Source of the DNA: an uncultured Eubacteriales bacterium
GTDB taxonomy: Bacteria > Bacillota > Clostridia > Christensenellales > Aristaeellaceae
DNA: 6,012 nt
Reading direction: 5' to 3'
NCBI GenBank assembly: GCA_900550955.1
Contig: URUF01000086.1
Location: 1 to 6,012 of the forward strand
Numbering within the stretch: the first letter of the stretch is position 1; every line of letters starts with the position of its first letter. The position numbers were made by a program, and so were the translations under genes. The notes beneath the pieces were generated by a model. The model saw nothing but the letters and a program-made list of their open reading frames with translations. It made no database searches and was not told the DNA's origin. Positions 5,173 to 6,012 of the stretch are shown here, piece after piece.

Positions 5173-5736
5173 TTACGCCTCGTTTGCGTAAATACGGGGC
5201 GACAGGACGCCCACATCGGGCAGGTTGCGGTACAGCTCGTTATAATCCAGGCCGTAGCCCACCACAAACGCATCCGGGATTTCAAAGCAGGAGTAATCCA
5301 CCGTAAGGGGCGCCACGCGGCGGGCGGGCTTATCCATCAGCGCGGCGATGCGCAGGCTGGCCGCGCCGCGCGAAATCAGGGATTTTTTAAGGAAGTTGAG
5401 CGTCATGCCGCTATCCACAATATCCTCTACAATAATCACGTCGCGTCCCAAAATGCTGCGGTCCAGGTCCTTCACAAGCTTCACCTCGCCGCTGGACTTG
5501 GTGCTGGCCCCGTAGCTGGAAACCGCCATGAATTCAATCTCCAGGGGCAGGTCAATCTGGCGGATGAGGTCGCAGAAGAATACGCTTGCGCCCTTGAGGA
5601 TGCAAACCAGCACGGGCTTTTTGCCCGCATAATCCTGCGTGATGCGCGCGCCCAGGGCGCTGACCGCCTGCTGAAGCTGCTCATGGGTATAGAGGATGCT
5701 GTCCAGGTCCTTATAGAGGGTACGTTGGTTCTCCAT
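5173..5736 (-). CDS. hpt: Hypoxanthine phosphoribosyltransferase
   Basis: A 187-residue cytosolic purine-salvage enzyme that joins hypoxanthine (often also guanine) to PRPP to give IMP (or GMP). In order there are the pyrophosphate loop LKG (47-49), a flexible active-site loop starting SSYGASTKSSG (73-83), the PRPP loop IIVEDIVDSGMTL (101-113) with the acidic pair E104-D105 and the probable catalytic base D108, a purine-contact lysine in DKP (135-137), and aromatic F157 with D164 near the base and metal site. Length is normal for the bacterial family. AAAGGAG (5753-5747) lies 10 nt before the ATG. It starts 30 bp after the tilS stop, the conserved Firmicutes order tilS-hpt. The ftsH gene that often follows is absent, and the next unit has its own promoter 73 bp on. 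No clear intrinsic terminator follows the stop. Confidence 0.95.
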   Translation of the reverse strand: MENQRTLYKDLDSILYTHEQLQQAVSALGARITQDYAGKKPVLVCILKGASVFFCDLIRQIDLPLEIEFMAVSSYGASTKSSGEVKLVKDLDRSILGRDVIIVEDIVDSGMTLNFLKKSLISRGAASLRIAALMDKPARRVAPLTVDYSCFEIPDAFVVGYGLDYNELYRNLPDVGVLSPRIYANEA

Positions 5737-5766
5737 GGATGGTTCACTCCTTTGTATGATCGGGGC

Positions 5767-6012
5767 TTACAGCACGCTTTGTACAACGCAAAGGCGCAGG
5801 GAGCCCTCAGGTACGTATGCCAGGCGCAGCCCTTCCGCGCTTACCAGGCCGGGAATCCATAAAACCTCGCTTCCCACGGCCAGCACAAAGCACAGCGGGC
5901 GCAAGAAAGGGTCTATCTTGCGGTCGCTCAGGCAGCGGCGCAGGGGCTTTGCGCCAGGCGCGCCAAAGGGGCGTATCCGGTCGCCCGGCCGGGGCGCGCG
6001 CAGCACGGGGAC
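5767..6012 (-). CDS. tilS: tRNA(Ile)-lysidine synthase, C-terminal end (cut by the window edge)
   Basis: The last 81 residues of a longer protein run in from beyond 6012. TilS modifies C34 of the tRNA-Ile with anticodon CAU to lysidine so that it reads AUA codons. What is visible is the C-terminal TilS domain: RPGDRIRPFG (8-17 of the visible part), then K22-P-L-R-R and SDRKID (29-34), and a strand with EVLWIPGLV (49-57). The catalytic ATP-pyrophosphatase domain with the SGGxDS loop lies outside the window. The assignment rests on this domain and on hpt immediately downstream, the classical order. No start codon is in view; GTG triplets here are internal valines. Confidence 0.88.
   Translation of the reverse strand, partial: VPVLRAPRPGDRIRPFGAPGAKPLRRCLSDRKIDPFLRPLCFVLAVGSEVLWIPGLVSAEGLRLAYVPEGSLRLCVVQSVL

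Noticed and set aside
5461..5712. 12-bp direct repeat (5461-5472 and 5701-5712) inside hpt
   Set aside because: Both copies encode a KDLD tetrapeptide in different parts of a normal protein. No duplication of flanking sequence is seen.

Overview
The window looks like the chromosome of an anaerobic, moderately GC-rich member of the Bacillota (Clostridia). This is judged from strong AGGAGG-type ribosome sites, sigma-A promoters, the tilS-hpt gene pair, a clostridial-type double zinc-ribbon protein, and gene products of clostridial character. A more exact placement (for example Christensenellales-like lineages, suggested by a binding protein without a lipobox) is only a guess. No mobile element, CRISPR array or phage gene is visible.

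Left edge (1-486): the 5' two-thirds of a tRNA-Pro(UGG) gene on the minus strand, with its own consensus promoter. A divergent intergenic region follows, holding a very GC-rich palindromic island, an operator-like inverted repeat, and a good extended -10 promoter for the next operon.

Centre (487-4318, plus strand): a complete galactose/glucose ABC importer operon. It has the binding protein (mglB), a stable intercistronic hairpin, the tandem ATPase (mglA), the permease (mglC), and a fourth gene for a 62-residue single-pass membrane protein that I cannot assign to a family. MglB captures the sugar outside the membrane, MglC forms the channel and MglA powers it. The hairpin probably keeps binding-protein mRNA more abundant than the rest. 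The small protein may be an accessory subunit.

Middle right (4319-4550): a convergent intergenic region packed with hairpins, including likely terminators for both sides.

Right side (minus strand, 6012 to 4551): the C-terminal end of tilS (tRNA-Ile lysidine synthase), hpt (hypoxanthine phosphoribosyltransferase), then a separate consensus promoter. That promoter starts a roughly 210-nt highly structured noncoding RNA whose ends pair with each other, and whose conserved-looking blocks resemble my memory of the raiA-motif RNA. The RNA lies in the leader of a 92-residue protein with two Cys4 zinc ribbons. This RNA plus zinc-ribbon unit and the small mgl-operon membrane protein are the two most interesting items.
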